From positions 62,001 to 126,000 of the forward strand of contig JAPPFP010000006.1 of the NCBI GenBank assembly GCA_028877275.1: a stretch of 64,000 nt of DNA. The letters run 5' to 3'. The notes beneath the pieces were generated by a model. That model saw nothing but the letters and a program-made list of their open reading frames with translations. It made no database searches and was not told the origin of the DNA. The position numbers and the translations under genes were made by a program. Positions 17,906 through 27,887 of the stretch are shown here, one piece after another (position 1 is the stretch's first letter; every line of letters begins with the position of its first letter). The stretch comes from Acidobacteriota bacterium (GTDB lineage Bacteria; Acidobacteriota; Thermoanaerobaculia; Multivoradales; Multivoraceae).

Positions 17906-19477
17906 ATGTACCCCGGCAAGTACGCGCGCGAGACTCCGGACAAGCCGGCCGTCATCATGGCCGGAACCGGCGAGACCGTCAGCTATCTCGAGCTCGATCG
18001 GCGGTCGAACCGGTTGGCGCAACTCTGGTACGCACAGGGCCTGCGGCCGCGCGATCACGTGGCGATCTTCATGGAGAACCACCCGCGGTACTTCGACGTC
18101 TACTGGGCGGCGATCCGGTCCGGCCTCTACCTGACCACGGTGAACCGTTACCTGACCGCCGAGGAGGCGGCGTACATCGTCAAGGACTGCGGCGCTCAGA
18201 GCGTTGTCGCTTCGGCGAAGCTGGCCGAAGCGTGCGCCGAACTGACTGACCTGATTCCGAGCTGTCCCGGCCGGCTGATCGTGGACGACGACGGATTGGG
18301 GATCCCGCCGGGTTGGGACGACTACGGCGAGGCGACGGCCGCGTTCCCGGCCCAGCCGCTCGCCGATCAACCGCGCGGCAGCACGATGCTCTACAGCTCC
18401 GGCACGACCGGGCGGCCCAAGGGCATTCTGCGGCCGCTCACCGGCCTGTCGGTCGAAGAGATGCCGGACCAGCGCTTCGAGGTGCTGACGAGCATCTACG
18501 GCATCGACGCCGACTCGATCTACCTGTCGCCGGCGCCGCTGTACCACGCGGCGCCGATCGGCTTCACCGCCGGGACGCAGACTCTCGGCGGCACGGTGGT
18601 CGTCATGGAGCGGTTCGACCCGGAACTCTCGCTGAAGGCGATCGAGGACCATGGAATCACCGTCAGCCAGTGGGTGCCGACGATGTTCAACCGCATGCTC
18701 AAGCTCCCCGAGGAGGCGCGAACCTGCTACGACCTGTCGAGCCACAAGCGAGCGATCCACGCCGCAGCTCCCTGTCCGGTCGACGTCAAACGCCGGATGA
18801 TCGAGTGGTGGGGCCCGATCATCCTGGAGTACTACGCCGGTTCCGAGGGCAACGGCATGTGCGCGGTCGAAACCGAGGAGTGGCTGAGGAAGCCGGGCAC
18901 GGTCGGCCAGTGCCTGACGGCGACGGTTCACATCTGTGACGACGACGGCGAGGAGTTGCCGCCGGGCGAGCCGGGGACGATCTTCTTCGAACCGCCCGAG
19001 GAAGCGGACCTGTTCGAGTACCACGGCGACAGGGAGAAGACGCTCGGCTCGCGGCACCCTCGCCACCCCCGGTGGAGCACGCTCGGTGATGTCGGCTACC
19101 TGGACGGGGACGGCTACGTCTTCCTCACGGACCGCAAGGCGTTCATGATCATCTCGGGCGGCGTCAACATCTATCCGCAGGAGATTGAGGACGCGCTCAT
19201 CCTCCATCCGAAGGTGGCCGACGTGGCGGTGATCGGCGTGCCGAACGAGGACCTGGGGGAAGAGGTGAAGGCGGTCGTCCAGTTGATGCCCGGTTTCGAG
19301 GAGAGTCCGGAGGTTGCCGAGGAACTCCTGGTTTACACGCGGGAGCGCGTCGCGCACTACAAGGCGCCGAAGTCGATCGACTTCGAGGAGCAGCTCCCGC
19401 GGCTTCCCACCGGGAAGCTCTACAAGCGCCTGCTGCGCGACCGCTACTGGACGGGCCGAACCTCGCGGATCGTCTAG
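17906..19477 (+). CDS. AMP-dependent synthetase / acyl-CoA synthetase
   Basis: STMLYSSGTTGRPKGILRPLTG; TLGDVGYLDGDGYVFLTDRKAFMIISGGVNIYPQEIE. Confidence 0.95.
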   Translation: MYPGKYARETPDKPAVIMAGTGETVSYLELDRRSNRLAQLWYAQGLRPRDHVAIFMENHPRYFDVYWAAIRSGLYLTTVNRYLTAEEAAYIVKDCGAQSVVASAKLAEACAELTDLIPSCPGRLIVDDDGLGIPPGWDDYGEATAAFPAQPLADQPRGSTMLYSSGTTGRPKGILRPLTGLSVEEMPDQRFEVLTSIYGIDADSIYLSPAPLYHAAPIGFTAGTQTLGGTVVVMERFDPELSLKAIEDHGITVSQWVPTMFNRMLKLPEEARTCYDLSSHKRAIHAAAPCPVDVKRRMIEWWGPIILEYYAGSEGNGMCAVETEEWLRKPGTVGQCLTATVHICDDDGEELPPGEPGTIFFEPPEEADLFEYHGDREKTLGSRHPRHPRWSTLGDVGYLDGDGYVFLTDRKAFMIISGGVNIYPQEIEDALILHPKVADVAVIGVPNEDLGEEVKAVVQLMPGFEESPEVAEELLVYTRERVAHYKAPKSIDFEEQLPRLPTGKLYKRLLRDRYWTGRTSRIV

Positions 19478-19491
19478 GGACTGCGACTGGC

Positions 19492-20202
19492 TTGCTGACC
19501 AGGATCGCGGACGAACTCGCTTCGGCGGTCGACGATCTCGGATTCGGCCCGCCGGTCGCTCACGTCTACAACCCGCTGATCTACGCCCGCGCGGCGCACC
19601 ACGCGTACCTGGACCTGGCCGGCGCCGAGCCGGGCAGGGTGGTCCTGCTGGGCATGAATCCGGGCCCCTGGGGCATGACGCAGACCGGCGTGCCGTTCGG
19701 TGAAGTCGCGCACGTGCGGGAGTGGCTGGGGATCGACGCTCCCGTGGAGCCGCCGTCGGTTCAGCACCCGAAGCGGCCGATCCTGGGCTTCGACTGCCGG
19801 CGAAGCGAGGTCAGCGGCCGGCGGGTCTGGGGCTGGGCGAAGCAGCGTTTCGAGAACCCGGAGGCGTTCTTCAGGCGCTTTCTCATCTGGAACTACTGCC
19901 CGCTCGCGTTTCTCGTGGACAGCGGCGCCAACCTGACCCCGGACCGGCTGCCTGCGCGCGAAAAGGCGCCCCTGTTCCAGGCGTGCGACCGCGCGCTGCG
20001 GCAGGCCGTCGAAGCGCTGGAACCACGACTAGTGGTCGGCATCGGTGCGTTCGCGGAAGGCCGGGCACGGCGAGCCCTCGGGGACCTCGGCGTGCCGGTC
20101 GGTCGGATGCTCCATCCCAGCCCGGCGAGTCCCGCCGCGAACCGCGGCTGGCAGGAGCAGGCGGAGCGTGATCTGCGTGCCCTGGGCTTGGCGCTAGCGT
20201 AG
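19492..20202 (+). CDS. SMUG1-type single-strand-selective uracil-DNA glycosylase
   Basis: VVLLGMNPGPWGMTQTGVPFGEVAHVREWLGI and LIWNYCPLAFL...RMLHPSPASPAANRGW match SMUG1-family motifs. Confidence 0.88.
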   Translation: MLTRIADELASAVDDLGFGPPVAHVYNPLIYARAAHHAYLDLAGAEPGRVVLLGMNPGPWGMTQTGVPFGEVAHVREWLGIDAPVEPPSVQHPKRPILGFDCRRSEVSGRRVWGWAKQRFENPEAFFRRFLIWNYCPLAFLVDSGANLTPDRLPAREKAPLFQACDRALRQAVEALEPRLVVGIGAFAEGRARRALGDLGVPVGRMLHPSPASPAANRGWQEQAERDLRALGLALA

Positions 20203-21537
20203 TTCGACGGTCGTGTCGTCGATGGCCAGGACGACGGCGTCGTGGATCGCCGGTCGGAGCCGGCGGATCGCGATGTTCTCGCGGGTCGGGTGAACCCGGT
20301 TGGTCAGCAGGACGACGATCAGCTCGAGTTCCGGGTCGATCCAGAGTGACGTTCCCGTGAAACCGGTGTGGCCGAAGGAGCGGGCGGCGAAGTAGCGTCC
20401 CGCGGAACTGGGATCGGACGGCGTGTCCCAGCCCAGCGCCCGGCTGCTGTCGGGCACGAGCTGCGCCCGGCGGGTGAACAGGGCGACGGTGTCCGTGTCG
20501 ACGATACGCCGTTCGCCGTAGGCGCCGCCGTTCAGCATCGCCTGGGCGAACACGGCAACGTCGCGGGCGGTGCCGAAGAGGCCGGCGTGGGGCGCGATGC
20601 CGCCCAGGGCATGGGTGTTCTCGTCGTGGACTTCACCGTGCGGGAGTCGGCCGCGCCAGGCGTCGAACTCGGTCGGCGCGATCCGTTGGCGCAGGGAGTC
20701 CGCCGGCAGGTAGCCGGTGTCGGCCAGTCCCAGCGGATCGAGAATCTCGTCCTGGACCAGTTCGGCGAAGCCACGGCCCGATTCGCGCTCCAGGATCTCT
20801 CCGAGCATCAGGACTCCGAGGTCCGAGTAGATTGACTTTTCGCGGGGCCCGACCTCCAGTTTGGTGGCGGCGATGTGTTCCAGGTAGCGGGCGCGGGTCT
20901 CGTCGCGGTCGAGACCCTCCCCGAGTTCGCGGAATAGCTCGGTGCAGCAGGGCAGCCCGCCCGAATGGGCGAGGAGATCCCGCAGCGTGGCCCCGCCTAC
21001 CGGCGATCCCTGGAGCTCCGGCAGGTAGGAAGCGGCGGTGCCGTCCAGGGCGAGCGCGCCGGACTCGACGCGGCGCATCATCAGGGTCGTCGTCGCGATG
21101 ACCTTGGTCAGCGAGGCCAGGTCGTAGATCGTCGATGGAGTGACGGCGGGGGCGTCGTCCTCGTAGGTCAGGTGGCCTGCGGCCTGTTCGAGGACGATCG
21201 TGCCGCGGCGGGCGACCAGAAGCACGCCACCGGGCGTGACGCCCGCCGTGACAGCCTCCTCCAGCAGATCAGCCGCACGCTCGAGTCGAACAGGGTCGAA
21301 ACCGGCCGCGTTGGGCGGAGCGGTGCGAAGCACGGCGGCGGCCTGTGGCGGGTCGGCCGACATCGGTGGAGACAAGGGCGCCGTTGGTCGGGACGATTGA
21401 CAGACGGTGGTGGCCGCGAGCAGGAAGACGGCCGCCAGGAGCGGAGCCGACCGTGCATTGGCGAGTCCCGGCACGGCTTCCATGGCGGGCGAAGAAGGCA
21501 ACGCGGCCAGAATAGGAGCTTGGACCGTCGAACGCAA
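20194..21537 (-). CDS. Serine hydrolase (beta-lactamase / class C PBP-like), secreted
   Basis: TIYDLASLTKVIATTTLMM (SxxK), YSDLGVLMLGEIL (YxN-like position), FGHTGFTGTSLWIDPE (HTG). Actual start may be the internal Met (MEAVPGLANARS). Confidence 0.88.
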   Translation of the reverse strand: MRSTVQAPILAALPSSPAMEAVPGLANARSAPLLAAVFLLAATTVCQSSRPTAPLSPPMSADPPQAAAVLRTAPPNAAGFDPVRLERAADLLEEAVTAGVTPGGVLLVARRGTIVLEQAAGHLTYEDDAPAVTPSTIYDLASLTKVIATTTLMMRRVESGALALDGTAASYLPELQGSPVGGATLRDLLAHSGGLPCCTELFRELGEGLDRDETRARYLEHIAATKLEVGPREKSIYSDLGVLMLGEILERESGRGFAELVQDEILDPLGLADTGYLPADSLRQRIAPTEFDAWRGRLPHGEVHDENTHALGGIAPHAGLFGTARDVAVFAQAMLNGGAYGERRIVDTDTVALFTRRAQLVPDSSRALGWDTPSDPSSAGRYFAARSFGHTGFTGTSLWIDPELELIVVLLTNRVHPTRENIAIRRLRPAIHDAVVLAIDDTTVELR

Positions 21538-21616
21538 CGAAGGAACGCGGTGGTGGCGGTTGCTATCCTGACGCCTTCGTGGGAGGGAAGAGCAAGTTGG
21601 AGGAGGAGAGTCGGCG

Positions 21617-22663
21617 ATGAGAGGTTCTCTGGCGTGGATCGTGTTGGGTGTGACGCTGGCCGCGGGATGTGGCTACGGCGGCGACAGCGAAGAAGCGGAA
21701 CCGATGGTGGAGGAGGCGACGGAAGCGATGGAGAGTGACGGCACGGTGCTGCGCAACGACCCCGCAATGGATGACCTGGTGCCCGCCGACGCGGTGGTCG
21801 AGAAGGTAGCGGACGGCTTCACCTTCACCGAGGGTCCGGTATGGGTTCCCGGTGACCCCGACCGCCTCTACTTCAGCGACATCCCGGAGAACAAGGTCTA
21901 TCGCTGGTCCGAAGGTGAGGGAGCGGTCGTGTTCCTCGATCCGGTCCTGCCCGACGACGCCGGCACCGGCGGCATCGGCGGATCGAACGGTCTGGCGCTC
22001 CACCCGGACGGCCGTCTCGTTCTCTGCGAGCACGGCAACCGCGTGGTGTCCGCGATGGCGCTGGACGGCGAGCGGGTGACTCTGGCCGGAAGCTATGACG
22101 GCAAGCGGCTCAACAGCCCGAACGACATCGTTTACCACTCCAGCGGGGCGGCGTTCTTCACCGATCCGCCCTATGGCCTTCCGAACCAGTCCGAGAACAA
22201 GGAGCAGGACCACAACGGCATCTACCGGCTGGATCCGGACGGCACGGTGGCCCTGCTCGAGACCGGCCAAACCCGTCCGAACGGCCTCGGCCTGTCGCCG
22301 GACGAGAAGACGCTCTACGTGGCGAACTCGGACGCGCCGCCCAACCGCTACTGGAAGAGGTACGCGGTGAACGACGACCTCACCCTGGGCGAAGGCGAGA
22401 TGTTCTTCGACGCCAGCGGCATGGAGGCGCCCGGCGCGCCGGACGGTCTGGCCGTCGACACAGAAGGCAACGTGTTCGCGACCGGGCCCGGCGGCGTGAT
22501 GGTCTTCGCGCCCGACGGCCGCCACCTGGGCACGATCGCGCCGGCCGAGCTGCCTGCCAACACCGCCTTCGGCGGAGACGGCAGCACGCTCTATATGACG
22601 GCGCGCACCGGGCTTTACCGGGTCGTCACGAGCACCCGGGGTCTCGTGTACCGCGGCGAGTGA
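21617..22663 (+). CDS. SMP-30/gluconolactonase family lipoprotein
   Basis: Lipobox-like LAAGCGYGG; FTEGPVWVPGDPDRLYFSDIPENKVYRW...LNSPNDIVYHSSGAAFFTDPPYG...DGLAVDTEGNVFAT. Confidence 0.92.
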   Translation: MRGSLAWIVLGVTLAAGCGYGGDSEEAEPMVEEATEAMESDGTVLRNDPAMDDLVPADAVVEKVADGFTFTEGPVWVPGDPDRLYFSDIPENKVYRWSEGEGAVVFLDPVLPDDAGTGGIGGSNGLALHPDGRLVLCEHGNRVVSAMALDGERVTLAGSYDGKRLNSPNDIVYHSSGAAFFTDPPYGLPNQSENKEQDHNGIYRLDPDGTVALLETGQTRPNGLGLSPDEKTLYVANSDAPPNRYWKRYAVNDDLTLGEGEMFFDASGMEAPGAPDGLAVDTEGNVFATGPGGVMVFAPDGRHLGTIAPAELPANTAFGGDGSTLYMTARTGLYRVVTSTRGLVYRGE

Positions 22664-22680
22664 TTCACTCGTAGGCCGGC

Positions 22681-24378
22681 ATGGGCCTTGGCGGCAGCTT
22701 CGGCCTTGCCGACTGGCTGATTCTGCTGGCGCTGTTTGCCGCCATCACCGTGATGGCGCGATCGCTGTCGCGGCGGCAGAAGACCGAGCGCGACTACTTC
22801 GGCGGCGCCCGGAACCTCCCCTGGTATGCCGTGGCGGCCTCCCTGGTCGCGACCGAGATCAGCGCGGTCACCTACATCAGTCTGCCCGCGATCGTCCATC
22901 GGCCGGGGGGCGACCTGACCTACCTGCAGATCGGGTTGTTCGGCTACCTCGCCGCCCGTCTGCTGGTGGCGTGGCTGCTCGTTCCCGCCTACTACCGCTA
23001 CGACGTGATGAGTCCCTACGACCTCATCGAGCGGCGGCTGGGCACCGCGGGAGCTCCCGTGCGACGGACCGCGACCGGCATGTTCTGGCTGGGAGGCGTC
23101 CTCGCCCAGTCCGCCCGGGTCTACCTCTCCGCGGTCGTCCTGGGCGTCCTGCTCCACCGGGAACTGGGCTGGCTGGAACGGACGACGGGTGTGCCGCCCC
23201 ACGTGGCGGCGGTGGCGGCGGTGGTGGTCATCGCCGTCTGCTGGACCTGGCTCGGCGGTATCGCCGCGGTGGTCTGGACCGATGTCGTGCTCTTCCTGCT
23301 GTTCGTGGCCGGCGTCGCGGTCAGCCTGGGCGTCGTGGCGTGGGAACTCGAGGCCGGCATGGCGCCGGCGCTTGCCGAAGCGTGGAACGAGGGGAAGTTC
23401 ACCTTGTTCAACCTGTCGGCGTCGCTTACCGCGCCCTACACGCTCTGGGCCGCGCTGATCGGCGCCACGGTCGGAGGCGTGGCCGCCTTCGGCACGGACC
23501 AGTTGATGGCGCAACGTCTCTTCTGCTGCCGCAGCGCGCGGGACGCTCAACTGGCGGTCGTGGCCAGCGGCGCCTCCGTGCTCGTCTCCCTCTCGTTCGC
23601 TTTCGTCGGGATCGGTTTGTGGGCCTACTACGAGCAGGCGCCGCTCTCAGGTGTGGCGGCCGAGATCGTGGCCGAGCAGCCCGACCGGGTTTTCGCCGTC
23701 TTCGCGGTCGAGGCGGTGGCCGTTGGCCTGAAGGCGCTCGTCGTCGCCGGTGCGCTGGCGGCGGCGGTCTCCAGCCTCGACTCGATCCTCGCGGCGCTCG
23801 CGCAGACGACATCCGCGCTCCTGCGCTCCCGCACGCGCCCGGGCAACGGTGTACGCCTGCCGCGGCTGCTCGTGCTCGGCTGGGGGTTCGTACTCGCTCT
23901 GACCTCGCTCGCGATGGACACGGTGGCGGCGCGCTATGACGCGCTGCTCGACCTCGCCCTGGCGATGGCCGGGTACACCGGGGGTGCGCTGCTGGCGGCC
24001 GTGGCTCTGGCCCTGGCGCCGTTTGGCCGCGACGGGCGGGGTTTCCTCTGGTCCGGGCCACTCTCGGCGCTCGCCGTCTTCGCCGCGGTCTGGCATCAGT
24101 CGGCGGCGGGCTGGATCTGCCTGCTCGGCGTCGTGGTGCTGGTCGTTGCCTGGCTGCGCATGGAGGGCCGCGGTCGCGTGGGCGCCAGCCTCTTCCTGGC
24201 CCTGGGCGCCGGCGGCGTGCTGGCCCTGTGGCGCTGGGCGGAGGGCCCCGGCGGTGAGGTCCTGGCCTGGCCGTGGTACGTGCCGCTGGGAGCTCTGGTG
24301 GCGTGGGTGTGGGGGCTGGGCTTGAGTGCTAGCGTCGAACGGTGGCCGACCCGGACGGAGCGACTCGCCGCGACGTGA
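22681..24378 (+). CDS. Sodium:solute symporter (SSS family)
   Basis: DYFGGARNLPWYAVAASLVATEISAVTYISLPAIVH...LAAAVSSLDSILAALAQTTSALL. Confidence 0.9.
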   Translation: MGLGGSFGLADWLILLALFAAITVMARSLSRRQKTERDYFGGARNLPWYAVAASLVATEISAVTYISLPAIVHRPGGDLTYLQIGLFGYLAARLLVAWLLVPAYYRYDVMSPYDLIERRLGTAGAPVRRTATGMFWLGGVLAQSARVYLSAVVLGVLLHRELGWLERTTGVPPHVAAVAAVVVIAVCWTWLGGIAAVVWTDVVLFLLFVAGVAVSLGVVAWELEAGMAPALAEAWNEGKFTLFNLSASLTAPYTLWAALIGATVGGVAAFGTDQLMAQRLFCCRSARDAQLAVVASGASVLVSLSFAFVGIGLWAYYEQAPLSGVAAEIVAEQPDRVFAVFAVEAVAVGLKALVVAGALAAAVSSLDSILAALAQTTSALLRSRTRPGNGVRLPRLLVLGWGFVLALTSLAMDTVAARYDALLDLALAMAGYTGGALLAAVALALAPFGRDGRGFLWSGPLSALAVFAAVWHQSAAGWICLLGVVVLVVAWLRMEGRGRVGASLFLALGAGGVLALWRWAEGPGGEVLAWPWYVPLGALVAWVWGLGLSASVERWPTRTERLAAT

Positions 24379-25997
24379 TGGCGGTCGTGGGCGCTCTCGG
24401 CGCCGTGGCCGTGGCGGGCTCGGCCTGCGCCCCTGCGGGCCCCGATCGGGACGGGCAGCCGGGAGCCGCGCCGCCGCCGGAGGTGGGCAGCTTCGAACTC
24501 GAAGAGGTAACGATCGCCGAATTGGGGCGGCAGATGGCCGAGGGGGAGCGGACGAGCCGGGAGATCACCGAGCTCTACCTCGACCGCATCGAGGCCCTGG
24601 ACCGCCAGGGTCCGACGCTGCGCGCCGTCATCGAGACGAACCCGGACGCGCTCGAGATCGCGGAAGAACTCGACCGCGAGCGGGCCACCGGAACCGTGCG
24701 CGGCCCGCTGCACGGCGTTCCGATCCTGCTCAAGGACAACGTCGCCACGGCTGACCGGACGACGACCACCGCCGGTTCACTGGCGCTGGAGGGGTCGATC
24801 CCCCCCCGGGATGCGTTCGTCGCGGTCCGACTCCGGCAGGCCGGGGCGGTGCTGCTCGGCAAAGCGAACCTGAGCGAGTGGGCGAACTTTCGCTCCAACC
24901 GGTCGAGTTCGGGTTGGAGCGCCCGCGGCGGGCAGTGCCGCAATCCCTACGTCCTCAACCGCAATCCCTGCGGTTCGAGCTCCGGTTCGGGCGCCGCCAC
25001 GTCCGCGAACCTCTGCGCCGCGGCGGTGGGCACGGAGACCGACGGTTCGATCATCTGTCCGGCGTCGGCGAACGGCCTCGTCGGGATCAAGCCGACGGTG
25101 GGTCTTGTGAGTCGCAGTGGCATCGTGCCGATCTCCGTCGTGCAGGACACCGCCGGCCCGATGGCGCGAACGGTCGCCGACGCCGCGGCGTTGCTCAGCG
25201 GCATGACGGGGCGCGATCCGCTGGACGGGGCGACGGCCGGCTCGCCGGTTCCGACCGATCTGGGTCGCCACCTTGAAGAGGCCGGCGCGGCCGACCTGAG
25301 CGGCGTCCGCATCGGCGTCGGTCGCCAGTTCTTCGATCGTGACAGTCGCGTCGACTCGGTGATGGTGGAGGCGATCGAGGCGCTCCGGAGCCTGGGCGCC
25401 GAGATCGTCGACCCGGTCGAGATCGCCCATCGCCGGGAAGTGGGTCGGCACGAGTACGAAGCGATGCTCTACGAGTTCAAGGCCGGTCTGAACGAGTACC
25501 TTGCCGGACTCGGCGACGGGGCCCCCGTCGCGTCACTGGCCGACGTGATCGCCTTCAACGAGGCCAACGCGGAGCGCGAGATGCCCTTCTTCGGCCAGGA
25601 GATCCTGATCGAGGCGGAAGCGAAGGGGCCGCTGACGGAGGCTGCCTACCTGACGGCGCGAGGCGAGGCGAGCCGGTTGGCACGCGATGAGGGCCTCGAC
25701 GCGGTGCTTTCCGAGCTTCGTCTCGACGCCATCCTCGGACCGAGCGGCGGGCCGGCCTGGGTGACCGACCTGGTCCACGGCGACGGCTTCTCGGTCGGCA
25801 GCTCCGGCGCGGCGGCCGTCGCGGGCTACCCGAACGTGTCGGTCCCGGCCGGCCACGTCCACGGCCTGCCGGTCGGCGTCTCCTTCTTCGGCGCCGCCTG
25901 GAGCGAGCCGACGCTGATCCGCATCGCCTGGGCCTTCGAGCAGGCGGCGCCGCACCGGCGGCCGCCGCGGTTCCGTGCCAGCGTCGACGAGGCCTGA
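24342..25997 (+). CDS. Amidase family protein (amidase signature), lipoprotein/Tat-like leader
   Basis: GPLHGVPILLKDNVAT...NPCGSSSGSGAATSANLCAAAVGTETDGSIICPASANGLVGIKPTVGLVSRSGIVPIS. Confidence 0.95.
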   Translation: MADPDGATRRDVMAVVGALGAVAVAGSACAPAGPDRDGQPGAAPPPEVGSFELEEVTIAELGRQMAEGERTSREITELYLDRIEALDRQGPTLRAVIETNPDALEIAEELDRERATGTVRGPLHGVPILLKDNVATADRTTTTAGSLALEGSIPPRDAFVAVRLRQAGAVLLGKANLSEWANFRSNRSSSGWSARGGQCRNPYVLNRNPCGSSSGSGAATSANLCAAAVGTETDGSIICPASANGLVGIKPTVGLVSRSGIVPISVVQDTAGPMARTVADAAALLSGMTGRDPLDGATAGSPVPTDLGRHLEEAGAADLSGVRIGVGRQFFDRDSRVDSVMVEAIEALRSLGAEIVDPVEIAHRREVGRHEYEAMLYEFKAGLNEYLAGLGDGAPVASLADVIAFNEANAEREMPFFGQEILIEAEAKGPLTEAAYLTARGEASRLARDEGLDAVLSELRLDAILGPSGGPAWVTDLVHGDGFSVGSSGAAAVAGYPNVSVPAGHVHGLPVGVSFFGAAWSEPTLIRIAWAFEQAAPHRRPPRFRASVDEA

Positions 25998-26004
25998 ACG
26001 AGCG

Positions 26005-27144
26005 CTAGGCCCGCATCGCGCGGTAGCACTTCCGCAGCTCGTCGACGAAGACGTCCGGCACCTCGAAGGCGGCGAAGTGCCCGCCCTTCTCGAGCCGGTT
26101 CCAGTAGACGAGCTGGCGGTACCGCCGTTCCGCCCAGCGCCGGGAGGAGCGGAAGATCTCCTTGGGGAAGATGCTGCAGCCGACGGGGATCTCGACCGGG
26201 TCCCCGCCGCCCTTGCCGAAGCTCTCCCAGTAGAGCCGCCCGGAGGAGGCGCCGCAGGCCGGCAGCCAGTACATCATCACGTTGTCGAGCAACTGGTCGC
26301 GCGTCAGCACGTTCTCCGGGTGGCCGTCGCAGTCCATCCAGGACCAGAACTTCTCGATGATCCAGGCTGCCTGTCCGGCCGGCGAGTCCACCAGGCCGTA
26401 GCCGAGGGTCTGCGGCCGGGTCGACTGCTGCTTGGAGTAGCCGGAGTCCCAGTCCTGGTAGTGCTGGAGCCCGGCGAGCGCGTCCTTCTCGATGTCCGTC
26501 AGGTCGTCCATCGTGCTCCGGTCCACGCCCGAGGTCGGCATGTTCAGGTGGATGCCGTGGCAGTGCTCGTGGTCCTGGATCGCGAGCGCCGTGCTCACCG
26601 CCGCGCCCCAGTCGCCGCCCTGGGCGAAGTACCACTCGTAGCCGAGTCTCGACATGAGTTCGGCCCAGGCGTCGGCGATCTTCTCGACGCTCCAGCCCGC
26701 CCTGGTCGGTTTGTCCGAGAAGCCGAAACCCGGCAGGGCGGGAACAACGAGGTGGAAGGCGTCCTCCTCCGAGCCGCCGTGCGCGGTTGGATCAAGCAAA
26801 GGCTCGAGCACCTCCAGGAACTCGACGATCGAGCCGGGCCAGCCGTGGGTCAGGACCAGCGGCGCCGCCCCCCGGTGCTTCGAGCGCAGGTGGAGGAAGT
26901 GGATGCCCACGCCGTCGATCTCGGTCCTGAACTGATCGAGATCGTTCAGGCGGCTTTCCAGGCGGCGCCAGTCGTAGGACGACGCCCAGTACTCGCACAC
27001 CTCCTTCGTGTAGGTGAGCGGAATCCCCTGGGTCCAGTCGTCGACCGTCTGGCGTTCGGGCCAGCGGGTGGCGGTCAGCCGGCGGCGAAGGTCGGTCAGT
27101 TCCTCTTCGTCGATCTCGATGCGGTAGGGCGTGATGTCGGTCAT
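26005..27144 (-). CDS. Epoxide hydrolase (N-terminal EHN plus alpha/beta hydrolase)
   Basis: PYRIEIDEEELTDLRRRLTATRWPE...PLVLTHGWPGSIVEFLEVLEPL...GFGFSDKP...YFAQGGDWGAAVS. Confidence 0.95.
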   Translation of the reverse strand: MTDITPYRIEIDEEELTDLRRRLTATRWPERQTVDDWTQGIPLTYTKEVCEYWASSYDWRRLESRLNDLDQFRTEIDGVGIHFLHLRSKHRGAAPLVLTHGWPGSIVEFLEVLEPLLDPTAHGGSEEDAFHLVVPALPGFGFSDKPTRAGWSVEKIADAWAELMSRLGYEWYFAQGGDWGAAVSTALAIQDHEHCHGIHLNMPTSGVDRSTMDDLTDIEKDALAGLQHYQDWDSGYSKQQSTRPQTLGYGLVDSPAGQAAWIIEKFWSWMDCDGHPENVLTRDQLLDNVMMYWLPACGASSGRLYWESFGKGGGDPVEIPVGCSIFPKEIFRSSRRWAERRYRQLVYWNRLEKGGHFAAFEVPDVFVDELRKCYRAMRA

Positions 27145-27162
27145 GCGGCGACGGTAGCACTA

Positions 27163-27768
27163 CTAGAACGTCAGGCGGAGGCCGACCGAGACGAGTTCGA
27201 TGTCGCCCATTGACTCCCACTTGGCGACCCCCGACAGGCCGCCGATGATCCTGATGTCGGCCCCGAAGCCGAAGATCGTGTCGCCACGGTCGAGATCGTC
27301 CACCGCGACGTCGAGGTTGTCGGCTGCGTCCTCGATGTCGGCGCCCCATGTGACGAGGCCCGCCCTCGCGAAGATGCCGACCCGGCCTCCGACCTCGAAG
27401 CGCGGCGCGATTGCGAGGGTCAGGCCTGTGAACTTGCCCCTGATGGCGATTTCCGAACACGGTACGCCCTCGGCGCAAGGCAGGATCGCACCATCGACCT
27501 TGGATAGATCGTGGTAGCCGGCCTCGATGCCGACGTTCGGGTGGAACCGGTAGCCGAGCTCATAGCTCAACGCATTCTCGTCACCGTCGATGATCTGGTC
27601 GAACGCCCCGCTCGAGCGGACCTCGACGTCGGCCAGACTGAAGTACGCGCTGACGTAGACATCGCCGCGCTCGGCGGCAGCCGGGGTTGCGGCGAGGGCT
27701 GCCGCAAGCAGGGCGATGGACGTTGTCACCGGCAGAAAACGGGGCTCCCAAGTGCGTGCTCTGGTCAT
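27163..27768 (-). CDS. Outer-membrane beta-barrel (OmpA/porin-like) protein
   Basis: Signal peptide; alternating beta pattern; GYRFHPNVGIEAGYHDLSKV; C-terminal SVGLRLTF ending in F. Confidence 0.75.
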   Translation of the reverse strand: MTRARTWEPRFLPVTTSIALLAAALAATPAAAERGDVYVSAYFSLADVEVRSSGAFDQIIDGDENALSYELGYRFHPNVGIEAGYHDLSKVDGAILPCAEGVPCSEIAIRGKFTGLTLAIAPRFEVGGRVGIFARAGLVTWGADIEDAADNLDVAVDDLDRGDTIFGFGADIRIIGGLSGVAKWESMGDIELVSVGLRLTF

Positions 27769-27887
27769 CGTGGCCTCCTGGAAGACGGCGGTTCAATCGG
27801 CGCTCAGATGATACAGGAATAGCTATATATCTGTGCGAAACCAGGGAGCGGAGTGCGACGGTCCGTATCGAGTAGGGTCCGCGCTCA

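Noticed and set aside
17228-19357. Long antisense ORF (709 aa)
   Set aside because: Shadow of the acyl-CoA synthetase and upstream hypothetical; composition not protein-like.
20194-21537. Class C beta-lactamase resistance gene
   Set aside because: Generic serine hydrolase/PBP-like motifs are common in environmental bacteria and do not prove lactamase function.
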